Assembly: GCA_035500455.1 (NCBI GenBank)
Contig: DATJXG010000406.1
Location: 1-27,783, forward strand
Direction of reading: 5' to 3'
From: DATJXG01 sp035500455
GTDB lineage: Bacteria; Acidobacteriota; Terriglobia; Terriglobales; Acidobacteriaceae
Length of the DNA: 27,783 bases
How positions within the stretch are numbered: position 1 is the stretch's first letter; each line of letters begins with the position of its first letter. Shown in pieces: positions 1-7,026 of the stretch. Both the position numbers and the translations under genes were made by a program. Below the pieces are notes generated by a model. That model was given only the letters and a program-made list of their open reading frames with translations. It ran no database searches and was not told where the DNA came from.

Positions 1-651
1 CATCAGCGAGACGGTTCGCATACGGCTGAGGTCGATGGCAACTTCCTTTTCGACGTTGGCGCCTTCGGCGATGCGGCCGACTGTCGTGTGGTTCACCTGC
101 TTACTGTTGCCCGCTCCTCCGGAGGCGCTGTAGCCGCCCAACGTCAGCGGCCCCTGGGCGTCGGCATAAACCTGGCCGTCCGGTCCATGCAACGGGGTAA
201 GCAGCAATACGCCGCCTTCGAGACTCTTCGCGTCGCCAATCGAGGAAACGGTGACGTCCAGCTTCACGCCGGGCTCCGCGAAAGGCGGCAACGAAGCGGT
301 AACAAACACGGACGCGACATTATTCACGCGCACCAGGGGAGCGGGAATCTGCACCCCCATGCGCTGCATGATGTTGGCCAGGGTTTGGGTGGTGAACAGG
401 GTTTGCAGGCGGTCGCCGGTTCCGTGCAGTCCGATGACCAGGCCATAGCCGATGAGCGCGTTATCGCGCACTCCCTCGATGGTTGTGATGTCGCGCACCA
501 GGACCTGCTCCTTGCGGAGCGGCGGCGCAGACGCCGGTTCGTCGGCCGCGACGCAGGCGCCGGCGAGAATGCCGAACACGATAATCGCAGAGGCCAGCCG
601 GAGGATGCAGCGCAGGACCTTACTGCACGGCGAAATGGAGTCAACAAACAT
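1..651 (-). CDS. flgI: FlgI, flagellar P-ring protein (partial, N-terminal part)
   Basis: FlgI polymerises around the rod in the periplasm to form the P-ring bushing. Reading the minus strand from the ATG at 651 gives 217 codons without a stop up to the window edge, so the C-terminal part is missing. A hydrophobic signal peptide (roughly residues 14-36, around AIIVFGILAGACVAA) is followed by the typical FlgI start: VRDITTIEGVRDNALIGYGL, then GLHGTGDRLQTLFTTQTLANI, NNVASVFVTASLPPFAEPG and KLDVTVSSIGDAKSLEGG. The ATG lies 5 bases after the flgH stop; no good ribosome site is visible, so translation is probably coupled to flgH. Family assignment is by recognisable motifs and by the flgA-flgH-flgI order. 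Confidence 0.95.
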   Translation of the reverse strand, partial: MFVDSISPCSKVLRCILRLASAIIVFGILAGACVAADEPASAPPLRKEQVLVRDITTIEGVRDNALIGYGLVIGLHGTGDRLQTLFTTQTLANIMQRMGVQIPAPLVRVNNVASVFVTASLPPFAEPGVKLDVTVSSIGDAKSLEGGVLLLTPLHGPDGQVYADAQGPLTLGGYSASGGAGNSKQVNHTTVGRIAEGANVEKEVAIDLSRMRTVSLM

Positions 652-656
652 GGATG

Positions 657-1364
657 TCAGAACGTCAAAATCTTCTGCAATAACTTCATTACCAGGCTCG
701 GCGGCCGCGTTGCCTCTGAGACCACGCCTTTACCCTTAAGTTCGATTTCCAGGTTCGACAGCGAAGTCGAAAGCACGCTGTTATCCGGCCCGATGTCGCC
801 CGGACGCACGACCCCGCGCACGATCGCAGTTTCTTTTTCGTGATTCAGCACTACCTGGCGTTGCGCTTCCACTACGAGATTGCCGTTAGGCAGGACGGCA
901 ATTACCTGTCCGGCCAGGCTGGTCTGCAATTTGCTGGTGCTCGCGGTATCGCCCTGGCCCTTGAGGGCGGTAGCGGAATTCGCGCCCAGCAGCGGATTCA
1001 GGCCTCCCGTATTCAACTTGCCAGGAAGGTTGGTAATCGCAGAATTCGCCGTGACGTTGCGCGATGTGCTGGTGGCGCCTGTGGCTTCAGCCACGGTCTG
1101 TTGCGCGACCTGGATCACGATAATGTCGTTGAGGTGGGTTGCTTTGTAATCGGTGCTCAGGTCGGTCATGCGGCCGCCCGCAACCCACAGGCTGCCGGTG
1201 GTGCTACTTTCGGGCGCTGCCACCTGCTGTTGCTGCACCCGCGCCAGGTATTCTTCGCGCGTTTGCATCGGGTCTTTTTTCTTGAAAGGCACAGAGGTGG
1301 CTTGCGCAGACAGGGCGCAGGCCAGGCAGGCCAATGTGACCCAGTTGTTCTTGATCAGCCTCAC
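657..1364 (-). CDS. flgH: FlgH, flagellar L-ring protein
   Basis: FlgH forms the outer-membrane L ring around the rod. The protein has 235 residues, close to the family's usual length. It has a secretion signal (about residues 1-23, WVTLACLACALSAQA), the conserved GSLW segment followed by DLSTDYKATHLNDIIVIQV, and the C-terminal segment NGNLVVEAQRQVVLNHEKE with VRGVVRPGDI. The start overlaps the flgA stop by 4 bases (ATGA, 1361-1364). FlgH is usually a lipoprotein; here the cysteines at 13 and 16 are preceded by TLA and CLA, which are poor lipoboxes, so ordinary signal-peptidase cleavage after AQA is an alternative. Identity is secure; anchoring is uncertain. Confidence 0.96.
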   Translation of the reverse strand: MRLIKNNWVTLACLACALSAQATSVPFKKKDPMQTREEYLARVQQQQVAAPESSTTGSLWVAGGRMTDLSTDYKATHLNDIIVIQVAQQTVAEATGATSTSRNVTANSAITNLPGKLNTGGLNPLLGANSATALKGQGDTASTSKLQTSLAGQVIAVLPNGNLVVEAQRQVVLNHEKETAIVRGVVRPGDIGPDNSVLSTSLSNLEIELKGKGVVSEATRPPSLVMKLLQKILTF

Positions 1365-1942
1365 AAGGTCCCCTTCAGAAGTCCCGAGTCCTCGACTTCA
1401 GCCACCCGGACTTTCTTATGGTCGGCGCTGCGCACCCGAATCTTCTGGCCGCGCGATCCGTTCTCCAGACAGGTGACCGGAGTGATGATGCGGAACTTGT
1501 CGTTCTGCAGAATCAGCGTTGCCTGTTGTCCTGCCCGCACGAGCACGATTTTTGTCTCCCGCCTTGCGGCGTGTTCTCTCAGCAGCACCGGAGCGCGCAA
1601 CGCGGCATCCCGTTCCGCCGCACTCGGCCAGCGCAACATGACGAAAAAGGGCATGCAGTCTCCGCTGTTGAGGCAGCGAATGCGCACCATCGCCGAGGTT
1701 TCCTGCCATTTCTCAATTCCCACGACCGTAAATACGCCAGCCGGGTCGTTCAATCCGACGGGCGCCAGGAACTGCAACTTCCCGTGCTCGGTGGGAATGT
1801 TCGCCAAAGTGAGGGCTGAAATCACTCGCGCTTCCGCACTCGCGACAGGCGTGGCTGAAGCGACGCTCGCAGTTTCCGCGGCAGCCGAGACGGCAAAGAC
1901 CAGAACAACCGCGATTTGCCGCCACGCCGTGCTTAGAGTCAT
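1361..1942 (-). CDS. flgA: FlgA, P-ring assembly chaperone
   Basis: FlgA is the periplasmic chaperone that helps FlgI assemble into the P ring. From the ATG at 1942 the protein has 193 residues with a clear signal peptide (RQIAVVLVFAVSAAAE). The C-terminal SAF/ChapFlgA domain includes VLVRAGQQATLILQ, ITPVTCLENGSRGQKIRVRS and KKVRVAEV. I chose 1942 because the only upstream in-frame ATG (2080) lies inside a dispersed hairpin repeat and would add 46 Arg-rich residues in front of the signal peptide. The gene lies 150 bases after flgG, the gap being mostly that repeat, and overlaps flgH by 4 bases. The N-terminal half diverges strongly from enterobacterial FlgA, so the call rests on the SAF domain plus context. 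Confidence 0.88.
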   Translation of the reverse strand: MTLSTAWRQIAVVLVFAVSAAAETASVASATPVASAEARVISALTLANIPTEHGKLQFLAPVGLNDPAGVFTVVGIEKWQETSAMVRIRCLNSGDCMPFFVMLRWPSAAERDAALRAPVLLREHAARRETKIVLVRAGQQATLILQNDKFRIITPVTCLENGSRGQKIRVRSADHKKVRVAEVEDSGLLKGTL

Positions 1943-1981
1943 GAGTTGAGCCCGTTCTTCACTGCCAGAAGCGACTTTTGA

Positions 1982-2080
1982 ATGTAGGCGCGGGCGTCCT
2001 CGCCCGCGCGTCCTGCCCCTGAGAACCACACCGAAACTCTGTGCCGCTCGCCGCACGGGCGAGGACGCCCGCGCCTGCAT
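1982..2080. repeat. Dispersed hairpin repeat (MITE/REP-like), copy 1
   Basis: Two 24-base arms, 1983-2006 and 2056-2079, are inverted copies with one mismatch and extend by one more pair to 1982/2080. They enclose a 49-base loop. The core of the left arm is GGCGCGGGCGTCCTCGCCC. The same arms occur at 3828-3923, so this is a repeated element rather than a gene-specific terminator. It fills most of the flgG-flgA gap and could fold as a strong RNA hairpin in the transcript. No transposase is present; mobility is inferred. Confidence 0.8.
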
Positions 2081-2091
2081 ACTCCCAGCGT

Positions 2092-2883
2092 TTAGTGGCC
2101 GACGTTGTTCAACTGCTGCAACATCTCGTCCGCCGCCTGCACCACGCGCGAGTTCGATTCATACGAACGCTGGGCGACGATCATTTCGATGAACTCTTGC
2201 ACTACGTCCACGTTGGAGCCTTCCTGCATGCCCTGAGCGATGGTGCCGAGCCCTTCCGGACCGCCAGGCGTACCGACAATCGGGTCGCCCGATGCTGTGG
2301 TGGCGAGAAACAGGTTCTGTCCAATGCTGTTGAGACCGCCGGGATTGGGGAAGATCGCCAACTGGATGGTTCCAACCTGCTGCGCCGCGGTCTGGTTGGG
2401 CTGCGTGACGGAAACCGTGCCGTCCTGGCCGATGGTGACGTTGGTGGCGTTGGGAGGAATCGTGATGGCCGGTTCAAGGGGGTTGCCGTCGGCGGTCACG
2501 ATGTTGCCCTGCGCGTCCAGATGGAATGTGCCGGCGCGAGTGTAACCCACTTCACCCGAAGGAAGCGTGACTTGAAAGAATCCGTTGCCCTGAATCGCCA
2601 AATCCAGCGGGTTGCCGGTGTTGGTGAAGTCTCCCTGCGCCTGCACAACTTCCGAAGCGCTGGTGCGGGTTCCCAGTCCAACCTGCAGGCCGGCTGCGAC
2701 CGTGGTCTGCTGCGTGGCCGCGGCGCCCGGCATCACCATATTCTGGTAGAGCAGGTCGGTGAACTGCAGGCGGCGGCGGTGAAAACCCGCGGTGCTCGAG
2801 TTCGACAGGTTGTTGGCGATGTTATCCAGATTGAGTTGCTGGGCGGACATTCCGCTGGCGGCCGTATAAAGAGCACGAAGCAT
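2092..2883 (-). CDS. flgG: FlgG, distal rod protein
   Basis: FlgG builds the distal rod. It has 263 residues, the usual length. The N-terminus (MLRALYTAASGMSAQQLNLD, then NIANNLSNSSTAGFHRRR) carries the rod/hook signature for axial proteins. The middle has GNPLDLAIQGNGFFQV with YTRAGTFHLDAQGNIVTADG, and the C-terminus ends EGSNVDVVQEFIEMIVAQRS with YESNSRVVQAADEMLQQLNN. These are diagnostic FlgG features. A good ribosome site (AGGAG, 9 bases upstream) precedes the ATG. The gene begins 13 bases after flgF. Confidence 0.97.
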   Translation of the reverse strand: MLRALYTAASGMSAQQLNLDNIANNLSNSSTAGFHRRRLQFTDLLYQNMVMPGAAATQQTTVAAGLQVGLGTRTSASEVVQAQGDFTNTGNPLDLAIQGNGFFQVTLPSGEVGYTRAGTFHLDAQGNIVTADGNPLEPAITIPPNATNVTIGQDGTVSVTQPNQTAAQQVGTIQLAIFPNPGGLNSIGQNLFLATTASGDPIVGTPGGPEGLGTIAQGMQEGSNVDVVQEFIEMIVAQRSYESNSRVVQAADEMLQQLNNVGH

Positions 2884-2896
2884 TGAAAATTTCTCC

Positions 2897-3634
2897 TTAG
2901 GAATTCACGCGCGGCAGGTCGTCCGCCGCGATCTTGTTGAATTGCGAATCAAAGAGGGAAAGTGCTCGTTGCGCAAGGTCGGCGGTACGCTGCACGGTGA
3001 TCAACTCCACCGCGTTTTCGACTGGGTTGACGTTGGAATCTTCCACCATTCCCTGGTGAATCTGCGAACCGTCCGCAGGTATCTCTGAATCTTTCGGGGC
3101 CGAATAGTAAGTGTTACCGACACTTTCCAGGGCAGTGCCAGGCTTGAAGTCCACCAGCTTGATTTTGCCCGCCACGGCGCCGTTGACAGAGATAGTGCCG
3201 TCGGTGCTGACCGAGATCGTTCCGTTCGCGATCGGGATCACTCCGCTGTCTCCCATCACCGGGTTGCCGTCTGCCGTAACCAACTGCCCGTGGGCAAGGT
3301 GAAAGCTGCCGTTGCGGGTGAAGAAACGTCCGTTGGCAGTTTGAACGACGAAGAACCCGGAGCCTTCGATTCCGAAGTCGAGGTCGTTGCCGGTGCGCTC
3401 CAGGCTGCCCTGCGAAAGGTCAACCCGGCTGCCCCCCAGGACTCCGTAGTCGTTGGTGGCGCGGTTGAGCGTGGACATCGGACGGTTGGTAGCGTTGGCC
3501 AGCACTGAACGGAACTGGCTGTGTTCGGTGCGGTAGCCGGAGGTGCTGGTATTCGACAGATTATTGGCGATCACATCGAGCGATTGGCTTTGCGCGATGA
3601 GTGCGGTACAGGCTGCGTAGTATCCGCTATCCAT
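2897..3634 (-). CDS. flgF: FlgF, proximal rod protein
   Basis: FlgF is a rod protein located below FlgG. The 245-residue product has the axial-protein N-terminus (MDSGYYAACTALIAQSQSLD, then VIANNLSNTSTSGYR), a central LDFGIEGSGFFVVQTANGRF, and a C-terminal EDSNVNPVENAVELITVQRT helix, all typical of the FlgF/FlgG family. Shorter length and position immediately before flgG favour FlgF. AGGAG lies 6 bases upstream of the ATG. It is the first gene of the flgF-flgG-flgA-flgH-flgI unit and has its own candidate sigma-54 promoter at 3661-3676. The gene pair flgF-flgG is bracketed by the two copies of the dispersed hairpin repeat. Confidence 0.94.
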   Translation of the reverse strand: MDSGYYAACTALIAQSQSLDVIANNLSNTSTSGYRTEHSQFRSVLANATNRPMSTLNRATNDYGVLGGSRVDLSQGSLERTGNDLDFGIEGSGFFVVQTANGRFFTRNGSFHLAHGQLVTADGNPVMGDSGVIPIANGTISVSTDGTISVNGAVAGKIKLVDFKPGTALESVGNTYYSAPKDSEIPADGSQIHQGMVEDSNVNPVENAVELITVQRTADLAQRALSLFDSQFNKIAADDLPRVNS

Positions 3635-3660
3635 GAAGCTCCTTTTCCCACGGATGAGGA

Positions 3661-3676
3661 TGCACGCCTGCCACCA
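3661..3676 (-). promoter_or_regulatory. Candidate sigma-54 promoter for flgF
   Basis: The minus strand reads TGGTGGCAGGCGTGCA: GG, 10 bases, GC. The predicted start is near 3650, giving a leader of about 16 bases that holds AAAAGGAG before the flgF ATG. The 11-mer GGCAGGCGTGC is identical to the one upstream of fliK. The middle of the -24 element departs from the TGGCAC consensus, so this is a moderate match. Confidence 0.5.
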
Positions 3677-3827
3677 AGCCGAGCGGGTAAAAAGTCGCCT
3701 AAGTGATTGATAGAACGGGCAGGAAATATGCGGGATGAGACGCGGATTAGAGCCTGGCGGGCCGCGCGGTTCTGCGTGAAGTTGGCGTTCGGCCCAGGTT
3801 CTAACCCGCCTCTAGTTTTCTAATCGA

Positions 3828-3923
3828 ATGTAGGCGCGGGCGTCCCCGCCCGTTTGTCCCTCTATCAGAATTCAACGCGGCTCGTGCCTCTGCCAACACG
3901 GGCGAGTACGCCCGCGTCTACAT
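3828..3923. repeat. Dispersed hairpin repeat (MITE/REP-like), copy 2
   Basis: Arms 3829-3852 and 3899-3922 are inverted copies with three mismatches around a 46-base loop. The arms match those of the copy at 1982-2080 almost base for base, while the loops are unrelated. It starts 20 bases beyond the stop of the HDOD-like ORF. Conservation of arms but not loop suggests a mobile or recombining palindrome. Confidence 0.78.
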
Positions 3924-3942
3924 AGCCTACGAGGAGAAAGCC

Positions 3943-4299
3943 CTAAGTCCGCTCCCTGGGAGACAGGGGCACTTCTTCGACCAGAGCCAACAGCCAGTCA
4001 ATGCCTACATCCACGAGACAATCCTCGATGCGCAGGAGATACTCTTGCGGGTGCCGGTCGGTGTTGGCCAGACGTAGAAGTTGAGAAGCGAGAACCACGT
4101 CTTTCTGTACGACCTGCGCGAGGGAAAACAGATCCACCGGGGGAGCATTCAGGAGTAACTCCATCTCCACTAAGGTGGATTTTAGCGGGGTAAGGCGGGG
4201 CAGATACTGCGTGGTCCAAAAAGCGCCGGGGCACTGTGAATATCCAGGAGACGGGAAGCTCCCGGCGCCACGCTTTTCGTATATGCCTTTCGCCGACAT
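3943..4299 (-). CDS. Short HDOD-like protein (half domain, possibly truncated)
   Basis: The 118-residue ORF resembles the first half of an HDOD domain: YLPRLTPLKSTLVEMELL, then DLFSLAQVVQKDVVLASQLL followed by RLANTD, and a later IEDCLVDVGIDWLLALV corresponding to the usual Aii.lG...l..lv helix. HDOD domains are normally about 200 residues, so roughly the second half is missing; no continuation was found in other frames before the hairpin repeat at 3923. The first 30 residues look non-conserved and the ATG at 4299 has no ribosome site; ATG 4164 is an alternative. HDOD proteins are signalling or output modules without known enzymatic activity. It could be a real small protein or a decaying gene. 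Confidence 0.5.
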   Translation of the reverse strand: MSAKGIYEKRGAGSFPSPGYSQCPGAFWTTQYLPRLTPLKSTLVEMELLLNAPPVDLFSLAQVVQKDVVLASQLLRLANTDRHPQEYLLRIEDCLVDVGIDWLLALVEEVPLSPRERT

Positions 4300-4306
4300 G
4301 GGATAT

Positions 4307-4328
4307 CTATCGGCCCGAGAGGTGGTTT
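4307..4328 (-). promoter_or_regulatory. Weak sigma-28-like promoter before the HDOD-like ORF
   Basis: On the minus strand GCCGATAG (4307-4314) matches seven of eight bases of the sigma-28 -10 element GCCGATAA. A partial -35, TCAAG, lies upstream with a spacer one base longer than usual. The predicted start would fall next to the ATG at 4299, giving a leaderless message or use of an internal start. The -35 match is poor, so confidence is low. Confidence 0.25.
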
Positions 4329-4349
4329 TCTTGAATTTGGGCTAAGTGA

Positions 4350-5225
4350 CTATTGTGCCTGAGGCATTTCCAACCTGAACAGCAGATCGAGGGGCTGGGG
4401 CAGGCCTGTGAGCCGCACCCAAAGGTATTCACGGCAACGGGCGAAGCGGAGTCCAGTGGCGCCGCTGCTCACCAGGTGGTCTTTTACATTTTCGGCCATT
4501 TCCGCCGGATTCGACAGGTTTTCGAAGACAAATTCACTGCTGCCGCTTCTCCAGGGGACCTGCTGCAGGCGCGCCCGAAATTCGGTGATGGTGATAAAGC
4601 ACGGAGCGGAAACGCATCCCAACACTCTCTCCACTCCCTGCAGCACCGCATGCTCGATGCGGGTTGCGAAGCCGATCTGCAGCTTCCCCGAATCTTCCAG
4701 AAACTGAATCGGCAGCATCTGGTGCAACTCCATGAGCCGCGCAGGCACCAGCAAGGGGAGGCCGGCCGGGGCGTTCTTCATAGAAAAGACTGGATAGCCC
4801 CACTGTCCCGCGAGCGCTTCGGCGACCTGTTCTTCATTGACAAAGCCGAGGTGCAGCGCAACATCACCGATGCGCTCCCCTGAGCTGCGGTGGTTCTCCA
4901 GGGCGACCTTGAACTGCTCTTCATTCATGGATCCTTGTGAGAACAGCATCAGTCCCAGGGGAAAGCGCGCGGGCCGCTTGGTCTCGACCGGGCGCGCGGA
5001 ATGGGCGAGATTGGTGAAGCGCTGGGTAAGGGCGGACTCCAGACAGTCCGCGCCGCAGTACCATTCGCCGTCCAGTTCGATGCCCTTGCCGTTGAACAGC
5101 GCTTTCAACGATGATGTCCGGCAGCCCACGTAGGCACATTTCTTCGACCAGTTCTCCCAATGGATGCTGCGGTCGCGGCGTGTTGCCTGCCGTCCCGCGG
5201 ATTCGATTGTGGTCAGGTCCTTCAC
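4350..5225 (-). CDS. GspE N-terminal/MshEN-like protein with N-terminal cysteine cluster
   Basis: A 291-residue soluble protein of no recognised flagellar family. Residues 30-61 carry four cysteines (C30, C35, C57, C61) arranged like a small zinc site. Residues 89-112 and 118-141 are two tandem 24-residue repeats with the T2SSE_N/MshEN pattern (LG, then G, then L..AL..Q). The second repeat keeps R118, G120, G127 and Q141; the first has P89 and H112 where R and Q are expected. In MshEN domains these repeats bind cyclic di-GMP. No ATPase domain follows, so this is not a GspE/PilB ATPase. GTG start at 5225 with GGAG 5 bases upstream; 13 bases after the fliY-like stop, hence co-transcribed. A c-di-GMP role is inference. 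Confidence 0.75.
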   Translation of the reverse strand: MKDLTTIESAGRQATRRDRSIHWENWSKKCAYVGCRTSSLKALFNGKGIELDGEWYCGADCLESALTQRFTNLAHSARPVETKRPARFPLGLMLFSQGSMNEEQFKVALENHRSSGERIGDVALHLGFVNEEQVAEALAGQWGYPVFSMKNAPAGLPLLVPARLMELHQMLPIQFLEDSGKLQIGFATRIEHAVLQGVERVLGCVSAPCFITITEFRARLQQVPWRSGSSEFVFENLSNPAEMAENVKDHLVSSGATGLRFARCREYLWVRLTGLPQPLDLLFRLEMPQAQ

Positions 5226-5238
5226 CAGTTCTCCGCCT

Positions 5239-6054
5239 TTACAGGGCTTCCGCTGCGGCGCAAACTTCGGTCACCCGCAGCCCGTAGTGGCCTTCCACGA
5301 TCACTACTTCTCCGCGGGCAAACACTTTGTCGCGGAGGAGGAGTTCTACCGGCTCGTGTACACGCTTGTCCAGTTCCACCACCGAGCCGGCATTCAATTC
5401 CACCAACTGCCGCAGAGGCAGCTTCCGCTGGCCAAAGCGCAGGGTCACTTCCACCTCCACGCCCATCACCAGATGCAAATTTCCCGGCTGCATCGCTGCC
5501 CGCCCGGGTTCGATTCCTGTCGCTGCCATAGTTGGCGCTCCTTCCATAGTTGGGGAGGCAGAGGGTTGAGACGGGAGGGTTTGGGGAGTCGAGTTCACGA
5601 TCTGCGAGCTGAGCAGGAGATAAATGCGCAGCGGTTCGGCAGCGCCATCGCCGGCCAGAAACGTCAGTGCCATGTTCGGCTGGAAGTTCGGAGATGTGCC
5701 GGTGGTCAGCTGCGCGCGGGTGGCCCCGAACTGCTTCTGAAATTCCCCGAACGCCAAAACCACGGTCTGCCGGAGCAGTTCCTGCAGCGTCTGTGCCTTG
5801 GCCGCGGACGCGCCCGGAATCTTTCCCGCCAGGGTGCCGGCGTTGCGCTGGTCCATCACCAGAGCTGCCTGCCCGTTAATCATGCCTTCGGCGCCAATCA
5901 GCAGGCAGATCGGGGTGTTTCCCGGAATCGGCCCGGTTTCAGGAGTCACTTGAACTTCACACTGCGAGCCGGTAAGCCGGGAGAGCAGGTCGGCCAGCGC
6001 CTTGCGGCAATTTTCTACGAGAGCTTCTAGAGCGGTTCGGGTTGCAGTTGTCAT
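5239..6054 (-). CDS. FliY/FliN-type C-ring switch protein (long form)
   Basis: A 271-residue protein whose C-terminal 75 residues form a SpoA/FliN domain: LVMGVEVEVTLRFGQRKLPL, LRQLVELNAGSVVELDK, EPVELLLRDKVFARGEVVIV and VEGHYGLRVTEV, the standard FliN signature. Residues 1-150 form an extra N-terminal domain that weakly resembles the CheC-like region of FliY (ALVMDQRNAGTLAG, then LQELLRQTVVLAFGEFQKQF), but I do not see the catalytic Glu-Asn signature of CheC phosphatases. A Ser/Pro/Thr linker (150-190) joins the two. It is 5 bases downstream of fliM. A second, short FliN lies at 13379-13690, so this is probably the FliY-like partner in the C ring. FliN domain certain; N-domain function unknown. 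Confidence 0.88.
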   Translation of the reverse strand: MTTATRTALEALVENCRKALADLLSRLTGSQCEVQVTPETGPIPGNTPICLLIGAEGMINGQAALVMDQRNAGTLAGKIPGASAAKAQTLQELLRQTVVLAFGEFQKQFGATRAQLTTGTSPNFQPNMALTFLAGDGAAEPLRIYLLLSSQIVNSTPQTLPSQPSASPTMEGAPTMAATGIEPGRAAMQPGNLHLVMGVEVEVTLRFGQRKLPLRQLVELNAGSVVELDKRVHEPVELLLRDKVFARGEVVIVEGHYGLRVTEVCAAAEAL

Positions 6055-6059
6055 AGCTT

Positions 6060-6992
6060 TTATCCGTTGTGGGTCTGGCGTCTCCTAATCTGCCCCGCCA
6101 ACTTGGCGGCGCGGAACGAACCCGCCCTTACCGGCGCGGACTCAAACCACTCGTGGCCTTCGACCGTCAATTGCGCGGGAGTATTCGCGGGAATTCCCAG
6201 GTCGAGCAGCTTTCCCGGCCGCAGATAGAGAAGCTCCTGCAGCGATACCTTGATTCCGGGAACGTTCAGCTCCAGGGAACAGAGGCAATCCATGAGGCGC
6301 TCCTGGATGCGGGTCGCCGCCGAAGGAGCCGCGCCGCGCGGCGTAGAGGGCACAATCTTTGACACCTTGCGCAGCATCGCGCCGGCGGTGGAAACGGGAA
6401 AGAAAACTTTCAGCATCCCCTCGGCATCGCCCAGCCTGGCGCCTAGCCGCAGCACGACCATGCGCTCACTGGGAAGCAGCAGAGTGCGCAATTGCAGCGG
6501 CTTCTGCTGTTCTCCGACGCTGACGCCGATGTCCATCGACTTCCAGGCCAGTTCCAGCTCTCCGCAGATCACGCGGACGATGTCCTGCATCAGGTACTCT
6601 TCGATCTCGCTCAAACCGCGCTGCGGGACGTGGTTTCCGCCCGGGCCGCCCAGAAGCAGGTCGAGCATGGGGAAGGCCAGCGCAAGATCGACGAAGATGC
6701 CGCCTACAGTGTGTTGCGGCCGCAGTTCGATCGAGGTGACGTATGACGCGGCAGGAATCTCGCTGACCACCTGGGAAAAGGCGGAGTCTTCGATGCCCTC
6801 AAGCTTCAACTCGAAGCTGGTGCGCAGGTGATTGCTTACGGCGTAGGTAAGGTTGCGGACCAATCCATCGTGCATGCCGGCGAGGGTCTGGATCTGGGTC
6901 TCGTTCAGGCGTCCAGCCTGCTGGAAGTCGTAAACCCGGACGTCCTCGCTTGCCCGGTTCAGCCCGTCATTCGTGATGTTTGGCGTTGCCAA
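6060..6992 (-). CDS. fliM: FliM, flagellar motor switch protein
   Basis: FliM is the C-ring middle subunit. The conserved core includes VRVYDFQQAGRLNETQIQTL, LLLGGPGG (about residues 112-119), RGLSEIEEYLMQDIVRVICG and ELELAWKSM, and a C-terminal SpoA domain (RIQERLMDCLCSLELNVPGI, VSLQELLYLRPGKLLDLGIP). I start it at TTG 6992, with AGGAG 8 bases upstream, giving 310 residues; an earlier in-frame TTG at 7010 has no ribosome site. The usual N-terminal CheY-binding peptide (LSQxEIDALL) is absent from either start. It follows fliA by about 34 bases and precedes the fliY-like gene by 5 bases. Confidence 0.95.
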   Translation of the reverse strand: MATPNITNDGLNRASEDVRVYDFQQAGRLNETQIQTLAGMHDGLVRNLTYAVSNHLRTSFELKLEGIEDSAFSQVVSEIPAASYVTSIELRPQHTVGGIFVDLALAFPMLDLLLGGPGGNHVPQRGLSEIEEYLMQDIVRVICGELELAWKSMDIGVSVGEQQKPLQLRTLLLPSERMVVLRLGARLGDAEGMLKVFFPVSTAGAMLRKVSKIVPSTPRGAAPSAATRIQERLMDCLCSLELNVPGIKVSLQELLYLRPGKLLDLGIPANTPAQLTVEGHEWFESAPVRAGSFRAAKLAGQIRRRQTHNG

Positions 6993-7026
6993 AGTCTTAT
7001 CTCCTGCCAATTATCGGTCGAGTTAG

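Larger units (their letters stand above)
3635..3942. other. Intergenic region between the HDOD-like ORF and flgF
   Basis: These 308 bases hold no convincing gene on either strand. From high to low coordinates they contain a short spacer, the second copy of the dispersed hairpin repeat (3828-3923), about 150 bases with no recognised element, and the candidate sigma-54 promoter of flgF (3661-3676). No poly-T terminator is visible after the HDOD-like ORF; the hairpin repeat could end transcription there. Confidence 0.6.

Noticed and set aside
1982..3923. CRISPR-like interpretation of the repeated palindromes
   Set aside because: There are only two copies, 1.8 kb apart, with genes between them and no spacer array.
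5131..5150. A further TAGGCA half-site (also one near 885) as a third operator
   Set aside because: Neither has a TGCCTA partner at the 5-base spacing, and both are inside coding sequence.
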